This document shows positions 21,451-29,706 of a stretch of 32,983 nt of DNA, one piece after another (within the stretch, counting starts at the first letter, position 1; the number at the start of each line of letters is the position of its first letter). This DNA comes from JAJPKK01 sp035311445 (GTDB lineage Bacteria; Pseudomonadota; Alphaproteobacteria; Rhizobiales; Xanthobacteraceae). The position numbers and the translations under genes are program-made. The DNA is taken from contig DATGCX010000032.1 in assembly GCA_035311445.1 (NCBI GenBank), positions 1 through 32,983 on the forward strand, read 5' to 3'. The notes beneath the pieces were generated by a model. That model was not told where the DNA came from and did no database searches. It was given only the letters and a program-made list of their open reading frames with translations.

Positions 21451-22311
21451 ATGCTGACCATCCTGTTCGACGGCGTCGCCTACGGCATGCTGCTGTTCGT
21501 GCTGGCCTGTGGATTGGCAGTCACGCTGGGGCTGATGAATTTCGTCAATCTGGCTCACGGGGCCTTCGCCATGGCGGGCGGCTACATCACAGTCGTCCTT
21601 GTCAATCGGCTGGGACTGCCGTTCGTGGCCGGGTTGGTGCTCGCCTTTTTTGTTACGGCGGCAATCGGCGCCGTGCTGGAACGCACGCTTTACGTTCACG
21701 TCTACGCGAGAAGCCATCTCGACCAAGTGCTGTTCACGATCGGCCTCGTCTTCATGTCGGTGGCAGCGGTCGATTACGTCATGGGTTCGTCCCAGCAGTT
21801 CATACAGATTCCGGCGGCCCTGCAGGGCCAGTTCAACGTGTTCGGAGTCGGTGTCGGCCGCTATCGCCTGCTCATCATCGTCGTGTGCGGACTGTTGACT
21901 GTGGCGCTGCAACTCGTGCTGACGGCTACCCGCTTCGGTAGCCGGCTGCGGGCGGCGGTTGATGACCAGCGCGTCGCGCGCGGGCTTGGCATCAATGTCG
22001 GAAGGGTGTTCGCCATCACGTTTGCGGTCGGCTCGGGTCTTGCCGGCCTCGGCGGCGCACTTGGGGCCGAGATTCTCGGCCTCGACCCGATCTTCCCGCT
22101 CAAGTATATGATCTACTTCCTCATCGTCGTCACCGTGGGCGGCACCTCGAGTATCACAGGGCCGTTTCTCGCCTCGATCCTGCTGGGCATCGGCGACGTC
22201 GCCGGCAAGTATTATTTCCCCACGCTCGGTGCCTTCGTGATCTACACCATCATGATCGTCGTCCTGATCTGGCGCCCGCAAGGCCTGTTCGCCCGCGGCA
22301 CGGCCAGGTAG
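21451..22311 (+). CDS. LIV-type ABC transporter permease (LivH-like)
   Basis: This 286-residue inner-membrane protein has about eight hydrophobic segments. The N-terminal half includes TLGLMNFVNLAHGAFAMAGG, the signature of the LivH branch, and VLERTLYVHVYARSHLDQVL. The conserved EAA-like coupling loop (RFGSRLRAAVDDQRVARGLG) lies before AITFAVGSGLAGLGGALGAE. The start is taken at ATG 21451; the longer frame only translates the repeat element. The ribosome site is poor, with GGAGGAAG about 15 bases upstream. With the second permease it forms the channel of the importer. Confidence 0.9.
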   Translation: MLTILFDGVAYGMLLFVLACGLAVTLGLMNFVNLAHGAFAMAGGYITVVLVNRLGLPFVAGLVLAFFVTAAIGAVLERTLYVHVYARSHLDQVLFTIGLVFMSVAAVDYVMGSSQQFIQIPAALQGQFNVFGVGVGRYRLLIIVVCGLLTVALQLVLTATRFGSRLRAAVDDQRVARGLGINVGRVFAITFAVGSGLAGLGGALGAEILGLDPIFPLKYMIYFLIVVTVGGTSSITGPFLASILLGIGDVAGKYYFPTLGAFVIYTIMIVVLIWRPQGLFARGTAR

Positions 22312-22328
22312 CTGCCGGCAGGGCCGCC

Positions 22329-23360
22329 ATGACTCGTCAGATCGAAGTCGACGTCACCCGCTTCCTCGCCGCCCGGGCGCGCTTCGGTCCATTCGAAATT
22401 GCGTTCTGGCTCACAGCCTTCGCGACCATCTATTTTCTGCCCGGCCGCCATCTGATCCTCACCGAAACGGCGATCTGGGGTCTGTTCGCGCTCTCACTCG
22501 ATCTCATTCTCGGCTATGCGGGCATCATATCGCTAGGCCACGCGGCCTTTTTCGGCGTCGGCGCCTACGCGGCGGGCCTCCTCGCCAAGCACGAAATCAT
22601 CGTCGAACCCACTATCGCGCTCGTGGTTGCCGGGCTCGCGGCAGCTGCTCTCGGGTTTGCCACGAGCTTTCTGGTGCTGCGCGGCTCCGACCTGACCCGC
22701 CTAATGGTGACCCTGGGCGTCTCCCTCGTGTGCTATGAGCTCGCCAACAAATTCGGCGAGATCACTGGTGGCGCTGATGGGCTCCAGGGCATCACCATGG
22801 CGCCGCTCCTCGGCGTGTACCGTTTCGACATGTTTGGTCACACAGCTTATGTCTACACCCTGGTCTGGCTCTTTGTGCTGTTCATCCTGGCGCGCCGCGT
22901 CGTCAATTCGCCATTTGGCCTGTCGCTCAAGGCCATAAAAGGTAATCCGCTGCGCAGTGCGGCCGTCGGGATCGCGGTCAATTGGAGATTGGTTGCCATC
23001 TATACGCTCTCGGCCGGATACGCCGGGATCGCCGGGGGTTTGTTGGCACAGACACAGGCTTTCGCGTCGCTGTCCGTGCTTTCGATCGAACGGTCGGCGG
23101 ACGCCCTGCTGATCCTCATCATCGGCGGCACCGGTTATCTCTACGGCGGCTTGATCGGCGCTCTGATCTATCGGCTGCTGCAGGACTATCTCTCCGATCT
23201 CACGGCGCGTTACTGGCAGTTTTGGATCGGCTTGCTGCTCGTCGCCATCGTCATCGTCGGGCGTGACCGCATCGGCGGCTGGATTTATTTCGTCGAAATG
23301 CAGGTCGCGCGCTTATTCCGCCGCTCCGCGCAGGCCACCAGCCCAGACCGGGGGGCATGA
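22329..23360 (+). CDS. LIV-type ABC transporter permease (LivM-like)
   Basis: This 343-residue inner-membrane protein has about ten hydrophobic segments. The LivM signature GYAGIISLGHAAFFGVGAYA lies near residues 63-82. The coupling loop SPFGLSLKAIKGNPLRSAAV follows, then the C-terminal IIGGTGYLYGGLIGALIYRL. The gene follows the first permease by 17 bases, and its stop overlaps the start of the first ATPase gene by four bases. Length and order are typical of the family. It differs from many LivM proteins in its hydrophilic N-terminal 30 residues and basic C-terminus. Confidence 0.92.
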   Translation: MTRQIEVDVTRFLAARARFGPFEIAFWLTAFATIYFLPGRHLILTETAIWGLFALSLDLILGYAGIISLGHAAFFGVGAYAAGLLAKHEIIVEPTIALVVAGLAAAALGFATSFLVLRGSDLTRLMVTLGVSLVCYELANKFGEITGGADGLQGITMAPLLGVYRFDMFGHTAYVYTLVWLFVLFILARRVVNSPFGLSLKAIKGNPLRSAAVGIAVNWRLVAIYTLSAGYAGIAGGLLAQTQAFASLSVLSIERSADALLILIIGGTGYLYGGLIGALIYRLLQDYLSDLTARYWQFWIGLLLVAIVIVGRDRIGGWIYFVEMQVARLFRRSAQATSPDRGA

Positions 23361-24130
23361 CCATGGCGCCCGCACCGGATTCGCCCGTATTGGAGACCAG
23401 AAATCTGGACAAGCGGTTCGGCGGCATCGTGGCGGCGAATGCGATCTCGATCTCGATCCAGAGAGGCGCGCGTCGCGCCCTGATCGGCCCTAACGGCGCC
23501 GGAAAGACCACCCTGGTCAACCTGCTCACCGGTGTGCTGCGGTCGTCGGGCGGCGAAATCCTACTCGACGGTGAACCGATCACGAATCTTGAACCGCATG
23601 AACGTGTGCGGCTCGGCATCGCCCGCACCTTCCAGATCAATCAACTGTTCGCCGATCTGACGCCGATCGAAACGCTCGGCCTTGCGATCTCGGAACGGCA
23701 CGGCTCCGGACGCGACTGGTGGAGGGTCGTCGGCAGCCGGCCCGGCATCACGGCGGAGGTGGGCGAACTCCTCGAACGCTTCCGGCTTACCGATGTTATG
23801 GCCGAACGCACCGCGACCTTGCCATATGGCAAGCAGCGCCTGCTCGAAATCGCGGTCGCCTTTGCGTGCCGGCCGCGGGTACTGCTCCTGGACGAACCGG
23901 CCGCCGGCGTGCCAGGGGCGGAGCGCCACGAAATCCTCGGCACCATCGCGTCCCTGCCGGCCGACGTCACGGTGCTTCTCATCGAGCACGACATGGACAT
24001 CGTGTTCAGCTTCGCGGACCGGATTTCCGTTCTGGTCAACGGCGAGTTGTTCGTCGAAGGGCCCCCCGATGAGGTCGCACGTGATCCGCGCGTCAAGGCC
24101 GTCTATCTCGGTGAGGAGCTTCATGCCTGA
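23357..24130 (+). CDS. LIV-type ABC transporter ATPase (LivG-like)
   Basis: This 257-residue ATPase has Walker A GPNGAGKTT, the Q-loop in ARTFQINQLFADLT, Walker B VLLLDEPAAGV and the H-loop in LLIEHDMDIVFSFADRI. The signature segment is LPYGKQRLLEI instead of the usual LSYGxQR, as in many LivG proteins. The gene overlaps the upstream permease by four bases and the next ATPase gene by eight, so all four subunit genes are tightly coupled. Confidence 0.93.
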   Translation: MTMAPAPDSPVLETRNLDKRFGGIVAANAISISIQRGARRALIGPNGAGKTTLVNLLTGVLRSSGGEILLDGEPITNLEPHERVRLGIARTFQINQLFADLTPIETLGLAISERHGSGRDWWRVVGSRPGITAEVGELLERFRLTDVMAERTATLPYGKQRLLEIAVAFACRPRVLLLDEPAAGVPGAERHEILGTIASLPADVTVLLIEHDMDIVFSFADRISVLVNGELFVEGPPDEVARDPRVKAVYLGEELHA

Positions 24131-24860
24131 GCTGCTCACGCTCGATCGCCTCACGGCCGGCTACGGCGAAGCGGTGGTGCTCGCCGAAATTTCGCTCTCC
24201 ATTGACGAAGGCCAGTCGCTCGCTTTGCTGGGCCGCAACGGCATGGGCAAGACGACACTGATCAACTCCATCGTCGGCGTCACCCGTTATCATAGCGGCG
24301 TCCTTCGATTGGCAGGCCGCGACATCACGAAACTGCCGCCCGAGCAGCGTGCGCTCGCGGGCGTGGGCTGGGTGCCACAGGAGCGCAACATCTTCCGCTC
24401 GCTTACGGTGCACGAGAACCTCACCGCGGTGGCATTGCCGGGATCGTGGACGCCGCAAAAGGTATACGCGATGTTTCCCCGCCTGGCGGAGCGCAAAGCC
24501 AATCTCGGCAATCAGCTCTCGGGCGGCGAGCAACAGATGCTCGCGGTCGGTCGTGCGCTGGTGCTCAATCCAAAAATCCTGCTCCTCGACGAACCGCTGG
24601 AGGGCCTTGCGCCCATTATCATCGAAGAACTGCTGGCCGCCCTCAATCGGGTCATTCGCCACGAGGGCGTGTCGGCGATACTGGTCGAGCAGAACCCGCA
24701 AAAAATCCTCGGCGTGACCGACCGGGCGGTGATTCTCGAACGCGGCGCCATCGTGCATGAGGCCGCAAGCGCGGCGCTGCGCGCCGACCGCACGGTGCTC
24801 GAAAGCTATCTCGGAGTCACCGACCAGGGTCCGCGTCGCAGCGTCAAGAATCCGAACTGA
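24123..24860 (+). CDS. LIV-type ABC transporter ATPase (LivF-like)
   Basis: This 245-residue ATPase has Walker A GRNGMGKTT, the LivF hallmark segment GVGWVPQERNIFRSLTVHEN, signature LSGGEQQMLAVGRAL, Walker B ILLLDEPLEGLAP and ILVEQN as H-loop region; the His of the H-loop is replaced by Gln as usual in LivF. The start ATG 24123 lies inside the preceding gene. Together with the LivG-like subunit it powers the importer. The C-terminal tail RRSVKNPN is short. After the stop, a repeat element of about 120 bases separates it from the MetE-like array. Confidence 0.93.
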   Translation: MPELLTLDRLTAGYGEAVVLAEISLSIDEGQSLALLGRNGMGKTTLINSIVGVTRYHSGVLRLAGRDITKLPPEQRALAGVGWVPQERNIFRSLTVHENLTAVALPGSWTPQKVYAMFPRLAERKANLGNQLSGGEQQMLAVGRALVLNPKILLLDEPLEGLAPIIIEELLAALNRVIRHEGVSAILVEQNPQKILGVTDRAVILERGAIVHEAASAALRADRTVLESYLGVTDQGPRRSVKNPN

Positions 24861-24867
24861 TCGGTTG

Positions 24868-24988
24868 CAGGTTGGGCAAAGCCAACGGGTCCGGCCTTCG
24901 GCCGGCCCGATGACAGGCTCTGCGTGCCCACCACGATCGAGCCCTGGTGGGCACGGCGCGCGAAGAGCGCGCCTTTGCACCACCCTAC
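24868..24988. repeat. Dispersed palindromic repeat / possible terminator
   Basis: The element runs from GGTTGGGCAAAGCC to TTTGCACCACCC and contains two hairpins: CCGGCC-TTC-GGCCGG (24891-24905) and GTGCCCACCA-11-TGGTGGGCAC (24924-24954, perfect 10-base arms). It is the 'GTGGGCAAAGC' type common between bradyrhizobial genes. It lies between livF and the MetE-like array and may weaken read-through between them. Confidence 0.85.
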
Positions 24989-25069
24989 AAGTGATTCCAA
25001 TCGACCGAATGGGTTTACAAATCGTGCTTAATATCGGAAAGAGCGCCGAAAACCATAATGGAGACGTCC

Positions 25070-26176
25070 ATGACCGCTCGAACAAAGCCGCCTTTCCGGG
25101 CCGACCATGTCGGTTCGATCCTGCGCTCGGCGCCGCTCAAGGAAGCGCGCGAGAAAGCGGAGCGGGGCGAGATCGCGCCGGCGCAGTTGCAGGCGGTAGA
25201 AGATCGGGAAATCCCGGTCATCATCGCCAAACAGGAGGAGATCGGTCTGCGGCTTGCGACCGATGGTGAATATCGCCGCTCGTGGTGGCACTTCGATTTT
25301 TTCGGCATGCTCGACGGCGTCGAAATCTACGAGCTCGACCACGGCATCCAGTTCCAGGGCATCCAGACCAAGCCGCGCAGCATCCGCGTCACCGGCAAGA
25401 TCGGGTTCTCCGATCACCCGATGGTGGAGCACTTTCGTTTCCTCAAGGCACGCACCACGGTGATGCCGAAGATGACCATTCCGAGTCCGAGCGTGCTGCA
25501 TTTCCGCCTCGAGCCCGACGCCGTCAGCAGGGATTTCTACCCGAACCGCGATGCCATATTCGATGATCTCGGCGCCGCCTATCAAAAGGCGGTGCGCGCC
25601 TTCTACGATGCCGGCTGCCGCTATTTGCAATTCGACGACACCGCCTGGGCGTATCTGTGCTCGGATGTCGAACTCAAGAAGGCTCGTGACCGCGGCCTCG
25701 ACGTCGATCACCTCCAGGAATCCTATGCGGGTGTCATCAACAAGGCGCTCGAAGCCAAACCCGCCGACATGACCATCACGACTCACGTGTGCCGGGGCAA
25801 TTTCCGCTCAACCTGGATCTCATCAGGCGGCTACGAGCCGGTGGCGAAGAATTTGCTGGCGAACTGCAACTACGACGGCTACTTCCTCGAATACGACAGC
25901 GAGCGCGCCGGGGGCTTCGAGCCATTGCGATTCCTGCCTCAGGGTAACAAGATCGTTGTCCTCGGGCTCATCACCACCAAGGTTGGGACGCTGGAGGATA
26001 AGGCCGAGATCAAACGCCGGATCACCGAAGCGACCAAATATGTGGCGCTCGATCAACTCGCGCTGTCGCCTCAATGCGGCTTTGCCTCGACCGAGGAGGG
26101 CAACCTGCTCGCCGACAGCGAACAATGGGCGAAGCTGCGCATGGTGGTGGAGATTGCCCGGGAGGTGTGGGGATGA
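25070..26176 (+). CDS. MetE-like zinc methyltransferase, array copy 1
   Basis: This 368-residue TIM-barrel protein of the cobalamin-independent methionine synthase (MetE C-terminal domain, YxjG-like) family lacks the N-terminal half of true MetE. Zinc ligands are His239-x-Cys241 (TTHVCRGNF), Glu274 (YFLEYD) and Cys336 (SPQCGFAST), matching His641, Cys643, Glu665 and Cys726 of E. coli MetE. Asp189 (QFDDTAW) stands where MetE binds the homocysteine amino group; the family usually has Asp-Glu, here Asp-Asp. The start at ATG 25070 has GGAG six bases upstream and matches the N-terminus of copy 2. It is the first of four tandem copies, and its stop overlaps the next start by four bases. The acceptor and methyl donor are unknown. 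Confidence 0.88.
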   Translation: MTARTKPPFRADHVGSILRSAPLKEAREKAERGEIAPAQLQAVEDREIPVIIAKQEEIGLRLATDGEYRRSWWHFDFFGMLDGVEIYELDHGIQFQGIQTKPRSIRVTGKIGFSDHPMVEHFRFLKARTTVMPKMTIPSPSVLHFRLEPDAVSRDFYPNRDAIFDDLGAAYQKAVRAFYDAGCRYLQFDDTAWAYLCSDVELKKARDRGLDVDHLQESYAGVINKALEAKPADMTITTHVCRGNFRSTWISSGGYEPVAKNLLANCNYDGYFLEYDSERAGGFEPLRFLPQGNKIVVLGLITTKVGTLEDKAEIKRRITEATKYVALDQLALSPQCGFASTEEGNLLADSEQWAKLRMVVEIAREVWG

Positions 26177-27279
26177 CCGCGCGCACGACTCCCCCCTTTC
26201 GCGCCGATCATGTGGGTAGCCTGCTGCGTCCTGCGGCCGTCAAGGAGGCGCGCGCGAAGCTGGCAGCCGGAGCGATCTCGGCCGCCGAACTCAAGGCGAT
26301 CGGAGACCGTGAAATCGAACGCCTGGTGAAGCGGCAGGAGGAAATCGGACTTCAGCTTGCGACCGATGGCGAGTTGCGTCGTTCGTGGTGGCATTTTGAT
26401 TTTTATGCCGGGCTGGACGGCGTCGAGCTTTACGAGACGGGCCAAGGCATTCAGTTCGCGGGCGTTGCCACCAAATCGGAAAGCATTCGCATTGTCGGCC
26501 GGGTCGGCTTCTCCGGCCATCCGCAGATCGACCATTTCCGCTTTCTCAAGTCGAAGGCGCATGTCACCGCGAAAATGTGCATCCCGGCGCCTGGCACCAT
26601 GCATTTCCGCCAGGGCCGACAGGCGATCTCCCGCGACATCTATCCGGACCTCTATACTTATTTTGCCGATGTGGCAGCCGCTTACAAAGGGGCAGTGCGC
26701 GCCTTCTACGACGTTGGTTGCCGTTACCTACAGTTCGACGAAACCGCCTGGGCGATGATGTGCTCGCCCTTCGAGCGCGAACAATCGAAAAAGCGCGGCG
26801 ACGATCCGGACACGTTGCCCGCCCGCTATGCCCGCATGACTAATACGGCGCTGGCGGACAAGCCCGCCGACCTGGTCGTGACCATGCATTCCTGTCGCGG
26901 CAATTTTCGTTCCAAGTGGATTGCGGAGGGCGGCTACGAACCGGTTGCCGAACGGATGTTCAAAGACGTCAATGTCGACGGCTATTTTCTCGAATGGGAG
27001 ACTGAGCGCGCCGGCGGGCTCGAACCGTTGCGCTACGTGCCGAAAGGCAAAAAGATCGTGGTGCTTGGCCTCATCTCGTCCAAACTTCCTGCGCTTGAGA
27101 ACAAGGACGATATCAAGCGCCGCATCGACGAAGCAACGAAGTACGTGGCGCTCGACCAACTCGCGCTTTCGCCGCAATGCGGATTTGCCTCCACGGAAGA
27201 AGGCAACGTGCTGACCGAGGAGGAGCAATGGGCGAAACTGCGCCTCGTGGTCGAGATCGCCCGGGAGGTCTGGGGGTGA
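26173..27279 (+). CDS. MetE-like zinc methyltransferase, array copy 2
   Basis: At 368 residues it aligns with copy 1 without gaps over most of its length and is its closest relative in the array. Zinc ligands are His239, Cys241 (VTMHSCRGN), Glu274 (YFLEWE) and Cys336; the substrate acid pair is Asp189-Glu190 (QFDETAW). A notable difference is Ser240 between His and Cys, where the others have Val or Leu, and the segment AKMCIPAPGTMHF carries an extra Cys where the others have Thr (PKMTIP). The start ATG 26173 overlaps the stop of copy 1; the stop overlaps the GTG of copy 3. Confidence 0.88.
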   Translation: MTARTTPPFRADHVGSLLRPAAVKEARAKLAAGAISAAELKAIGDREIERLVKRQEEIGLQLATDGELRRSWWHFDFYAGLDGVELYETGQGIQFAGVATKSESIRIVGRVGFSGHPQIDHFRFLKSKAHVTAKMCIPAPGTMHFRQGRQAISRDIYPDLYTYFADVAAAYKGAVRAFYDVGCRYLQFDETAWAMMCSPFEREQSKKRGDDPDTLPARYARMTNTALADKPADLVVTMHSCRGNFRSKWIAEGGYEPVAERMFKDVNVDGYFLEWETERAGGLEPLRYVPKGKKIVVLGLISSKLPALENKDDIKRRIDEATKYVALDQLALSPQCGFASTEEGNVLTEEEQWAKLRLVVEIAREVWG

Positions 27280-28379
27280 TTCGCACCACGCCTCCGTTCC
27301 GCGCCGATCAGGTCGGCAGCCTGTTGCGCACCGCCGCCCTCAAGGAGGCGCGGGGCAAGCGCGAACGCGACGAAATCGATGCCGATGCCCTGAGGGCGAT
27401 CGAGGACGAGGAAATCCTCCAGCTGATCCGTAAGCAGGAAGAGGCCGGCCTCCAATCGGTCACCGACGGCGAATATCGCCGTGCCTCGTGGCAGACCGAT
27501 TTCCTGCTTGGTCTCGCCGGCGTCGAATCGTATCACGGCGAGCGCAAGTTCAAGTTCCAGGGACCACAGCCGCGGCCGATCCTGCTGCGTCTCAATGGCA
27601 AGCTCGGCTCCTTCTCCGGTCACCCGATGATCGGGCATTTCAGCTTTGTCACCAGGCACACCAGGGTGACGCCGAAGATGACGATCCCGTCACCATCGAC
27701 GCTGCATTTCCGCTACGGCCGCGAAGCGGTGCCGCAAGCGATCTACCCCTCAATGGACGATTTCTATCATGATCTCGGGATCACTTACCGCAAGGTCGTG
27801 CGCGCGTTCGCGGATGCGGGCTGCCGCTATCTTCAACTCGATGAGGTCAATCTCGCCTATCTGTGCGATCCGGCGCTGCGCGACCAGGTGCGGGCGCGCG
27901 GCGATGATCCCGACCGCTTGCCGCTCGTTTATGCCGGCATGATCAACGCCACCATTTCCGACATTCCGGCCGACATGACGATCACGATGCATCTCTGCCG
28001 CGGTAATTTCCGCTCGACCTTCGTGGCGTCGGGCGGCTACGAGCCGATTGCCGAGATGCTGTTCAACACAATTGGGGTGCACGGATATTTCATGGAATAC
28101 GACACCGTGCGCGCCGGCGGCTTCGAACCGCTTCGTTTCGTCCCGAAGAGCAAGCAGGTCGTGCTCGGGCTGGTAACGTCGAAATCCGGCACGCTCGAAA
28201 GCCGCGACGAGATCAAGCGCCGTATCGAAGACGCAGCGAAATTCCTCGACGTCGGCCAGCTCTGCCTGTCGCCGCAATGCGGCTTCGCTTCGACCGAAGA
28301 GGGCAACGTGCTGGCCGAAGAGGAGCAGTGGGCGAAGCTGCGGATGATCGTCGAGGTGGCGCAGGAGGTGTGGGGATGA
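27276..28379 (+). CDS. MetE-like zinc methyltransferase, array copy 3
   Basis: This copy has 367 residues and starts with GTG at 27276, overlapping the stop of copy 2 by four bases (GTGA). Zinc ligands are His239, Cys241 (MHLCRGN), Glu274 (YFMEYD) and Cys335; the acid pair is QLDEVNL. It departs most from the others near the N-terminal active-site segment: TDGEYRRASWQTDFLLGL replaces the RRSWWH-x-DF pattern of copies 1, 2 and 4, so a Trp-His pair becomes Trp-Gln. The following segment (YHGERKFKFQGPQPRPILLR) is also distinct. This points to a different substrate or an altered role, with zinc chemistry retained. Confidence 0.88.
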   Translation: MIRTTPPFRADQVGSLLRTAALKEARGKRERDEIDADALRAIEDEEILQLIRKQEEAGLQSVTDGEYRRASWQTDFLLGLAGVESYHGERKFKFQGPQPRPILLRLNGKLGSFSGHPMIGHFSFVTRHTRVTPKMTIPSPSTLHFRYGREAVPQAIYPSMDDFYHDLGITYRKVVRAFADAGCRYLQLDEVNLAYLCDPALRDQVRARGDDPDRLPLVYAGMINATISDIPADMTITMHLCRGNFRSTFVASGGYEPIAEMLFNTIGVHGYFMEYDTVRAGGFEPLRFVPKSKQVVLGLVTSKSGTLESRDEIKRRIEDAAKFLDVGQLCLSPQCGFASTEEGNVLAEEEQWAKLRMIVEVAQEVWG

Positions 28380-29476
28380 TTCGCACCAAACCGCCGTTTC
28401 GCGCCGATCATGTCGGGAGTCTGCTTCGCCCGAATGCCCTCAAGGAGGCGCGGGCGCGTCGCGCGAACAACGAGATTTCCGCCGCCGAACTGACTGCCAT
28501 CGAAGACCGCGAAATCGAGCGTGTCATCCGCAAGCAAGAGGAGATCGGCCTCCAATCGATCACCGATGGCGAATTCCGCCGGTCCTGGTGGCACCTCGAT
28601 TTCCTGTGGGGACTTGATGGTGTCGAGCGCTATGCGATGGAGCAGGGCATCGCGTTCTCCGGGATGCGAACGCGCGCGGAGGGGGCTCGTGTGGTCGGCA
28701 AACTCGGCTTTTCCGGGCATCCGATGCTCGATCACTTTCGTTTTGTCAAGGCACGGACTTCCCGGGTGCCGAAGATGACCATCCCGGCGCCGTCGGCCCT
28801 GTATGGCCGGCTGGGTCGCGACCCCATCAGCCCCGACGCTTATCCGATCCTCGATCAACTCTTCGCTGATCTCGGCACGGCCTATGGACAAGCTATGCGG
28901 GCTTTCGCCGACGCCGGCTGCCGCTATCTCCAGCTTGATGAAGTGTTCATCGCCATGCTGTGCGACCCTGCTTATCGGGCTACCCAACAGGGTCGTGGTG
29001 ACGATCCGCAGAAACTCGCGGAAATTTACGCAGACATGATCAACGCGGCGATATCGGACGCCCCGCCCGACATGACGATCACGATGCATCTGTGCCGCGG
29101 CAACTATCGTTCGACTTTCATGGGCAGCGGCGCTTATGATGCGGTTGCTGACGTGCTGTTCAATCGCATCAAGGTGCACGGCTATTTCATGGAATATGAC
29201 ACGGAGCGCGCCGGCGGCTTCGAGCCGCTGCGGCTCCTGCCCACGGGGCGGGTGGCCGTGCTGGGTCTCGTGACCACGAAGAGCGGCCAGCTTGAATCCA
29301 AAGATTCGATCAAACGCCGAATCGAGGCGGCGGCGAAATTCGCCGACATCGATCAACTCTGCCTTTCACCGCAATGCGGCTTCGCGTCCACCGAGGAGGG
29401 CAATATCCTTACGGAAGACGAACAATGGGCGAAGCTTGGAATGATCGTTGAGTTGGCCGCCGAGGTGTGGGGGTAA
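28376..29476 (+). CDS. MetE-like zinc methyltransferase, array copy 4
   Basis: This copy has 366 residues, with zinc ligands His238, Cys240 (MHLCRGN), Glu273 and Cys334 and acid pair QLDEVFI. It groups with copy 3 in the C-terminal half (both have AAKF-D--QLCLSPQCGF and VLGLVT-KSG-LES), but has the RRSWWHLDF segment of copies 1 and 2. The otherwise conserved LHFR segment (copies 1 and 3; MHFR in copy 2) is LYGR here, losing a His next to the barrel mouth. The start ATG 28376 overlaps copy 3 by four bases. It is followed by a large palindromic repeat and a CoA-transferase gene. Confidence 0.88.
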   Translation: MIRTKPPFRADHVGSLLRPNALKEARARRANNEISAAELTAIEDREIERVIRKQEEIGLQSITDGEFRRSWWHLDFLWGLDGVERYAMEQGIAFSGMRTRAEGARVVGKLGFSGHPMLDHFRFVKARTSRVPKMTIPAPSALYGRLGRDPISPDAYPILDQLFADLGTAYGQAMRAFADAGCRYLQLDEVFIAMLCDPAYRATQQGRGDDPQKLAEIYADMINAAISDAPPDMTITMHLCRGNYRSTFMGSGAYDAVADVLFNRIKVHGYFMEYDTERAGGFEPLRLLPTGRVAVLGLVTTKSGQLESKDSIKRRIEAAAKFADIDQLCLSPQCGFASTEEGNILTEDEQWAKLGMIVELAAEVWG

Positions 29477-29514
29477 TCGGCCATCGGGGTCGCAGCCTTA
29501 CAACGCTCTCGAAC

Positions 29515-29632
29515 TGTCATCGCCCGCTTCAAGCGGGCGATCCAGTAACCTTCATGCGATCGATTGAATGAATGCACAGCCCCAATCAGATACGCGGGGT
29601 TACTGGTCGCTCGGTCAAGCCGGGCGATGACA
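29515..29632. repeat. Large dispersed inverted repeat
   Basis: Arms at 29515-29550 (TGTCATCGCCCGCTTCAAGC...) and 29598-29632 (...CAAGCCGGGCGATGACA) are imperfect reverse complements of about 35 bases with a 47-base middle. This 'GTCATCGCCCGGCTTGACCGGGCGATCCAGTA' type is a well-known bradyrhizobial intergenic repeat. It closes the MetE-like array and may act as terminator. Confidence 0.85.
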
Positions 29633-29706
29633 ATCTTGAGATTGTTGCAGGGTCGTGGTTCACCTCGTAACAATCGATATGCACCCGTCCACCTGCGTGG
29701 ATTCTG

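Noticed and set aside
21187..22281. 364-residue open frame opposite the first permease
   Set aside because: It is hydrophilic, Asp/His/Arg rich, the complement of a membrane protein gene, and its end runs through the repeat element.
28037..29356. 439-residue open frame on the minus strand opposite MetE-like copy 4
   Set aside because: The plus-strand frame is a clear enzyme with conserved zinc ligands. Similar antisense frames opposite the other copies arise from the same codon pattern.
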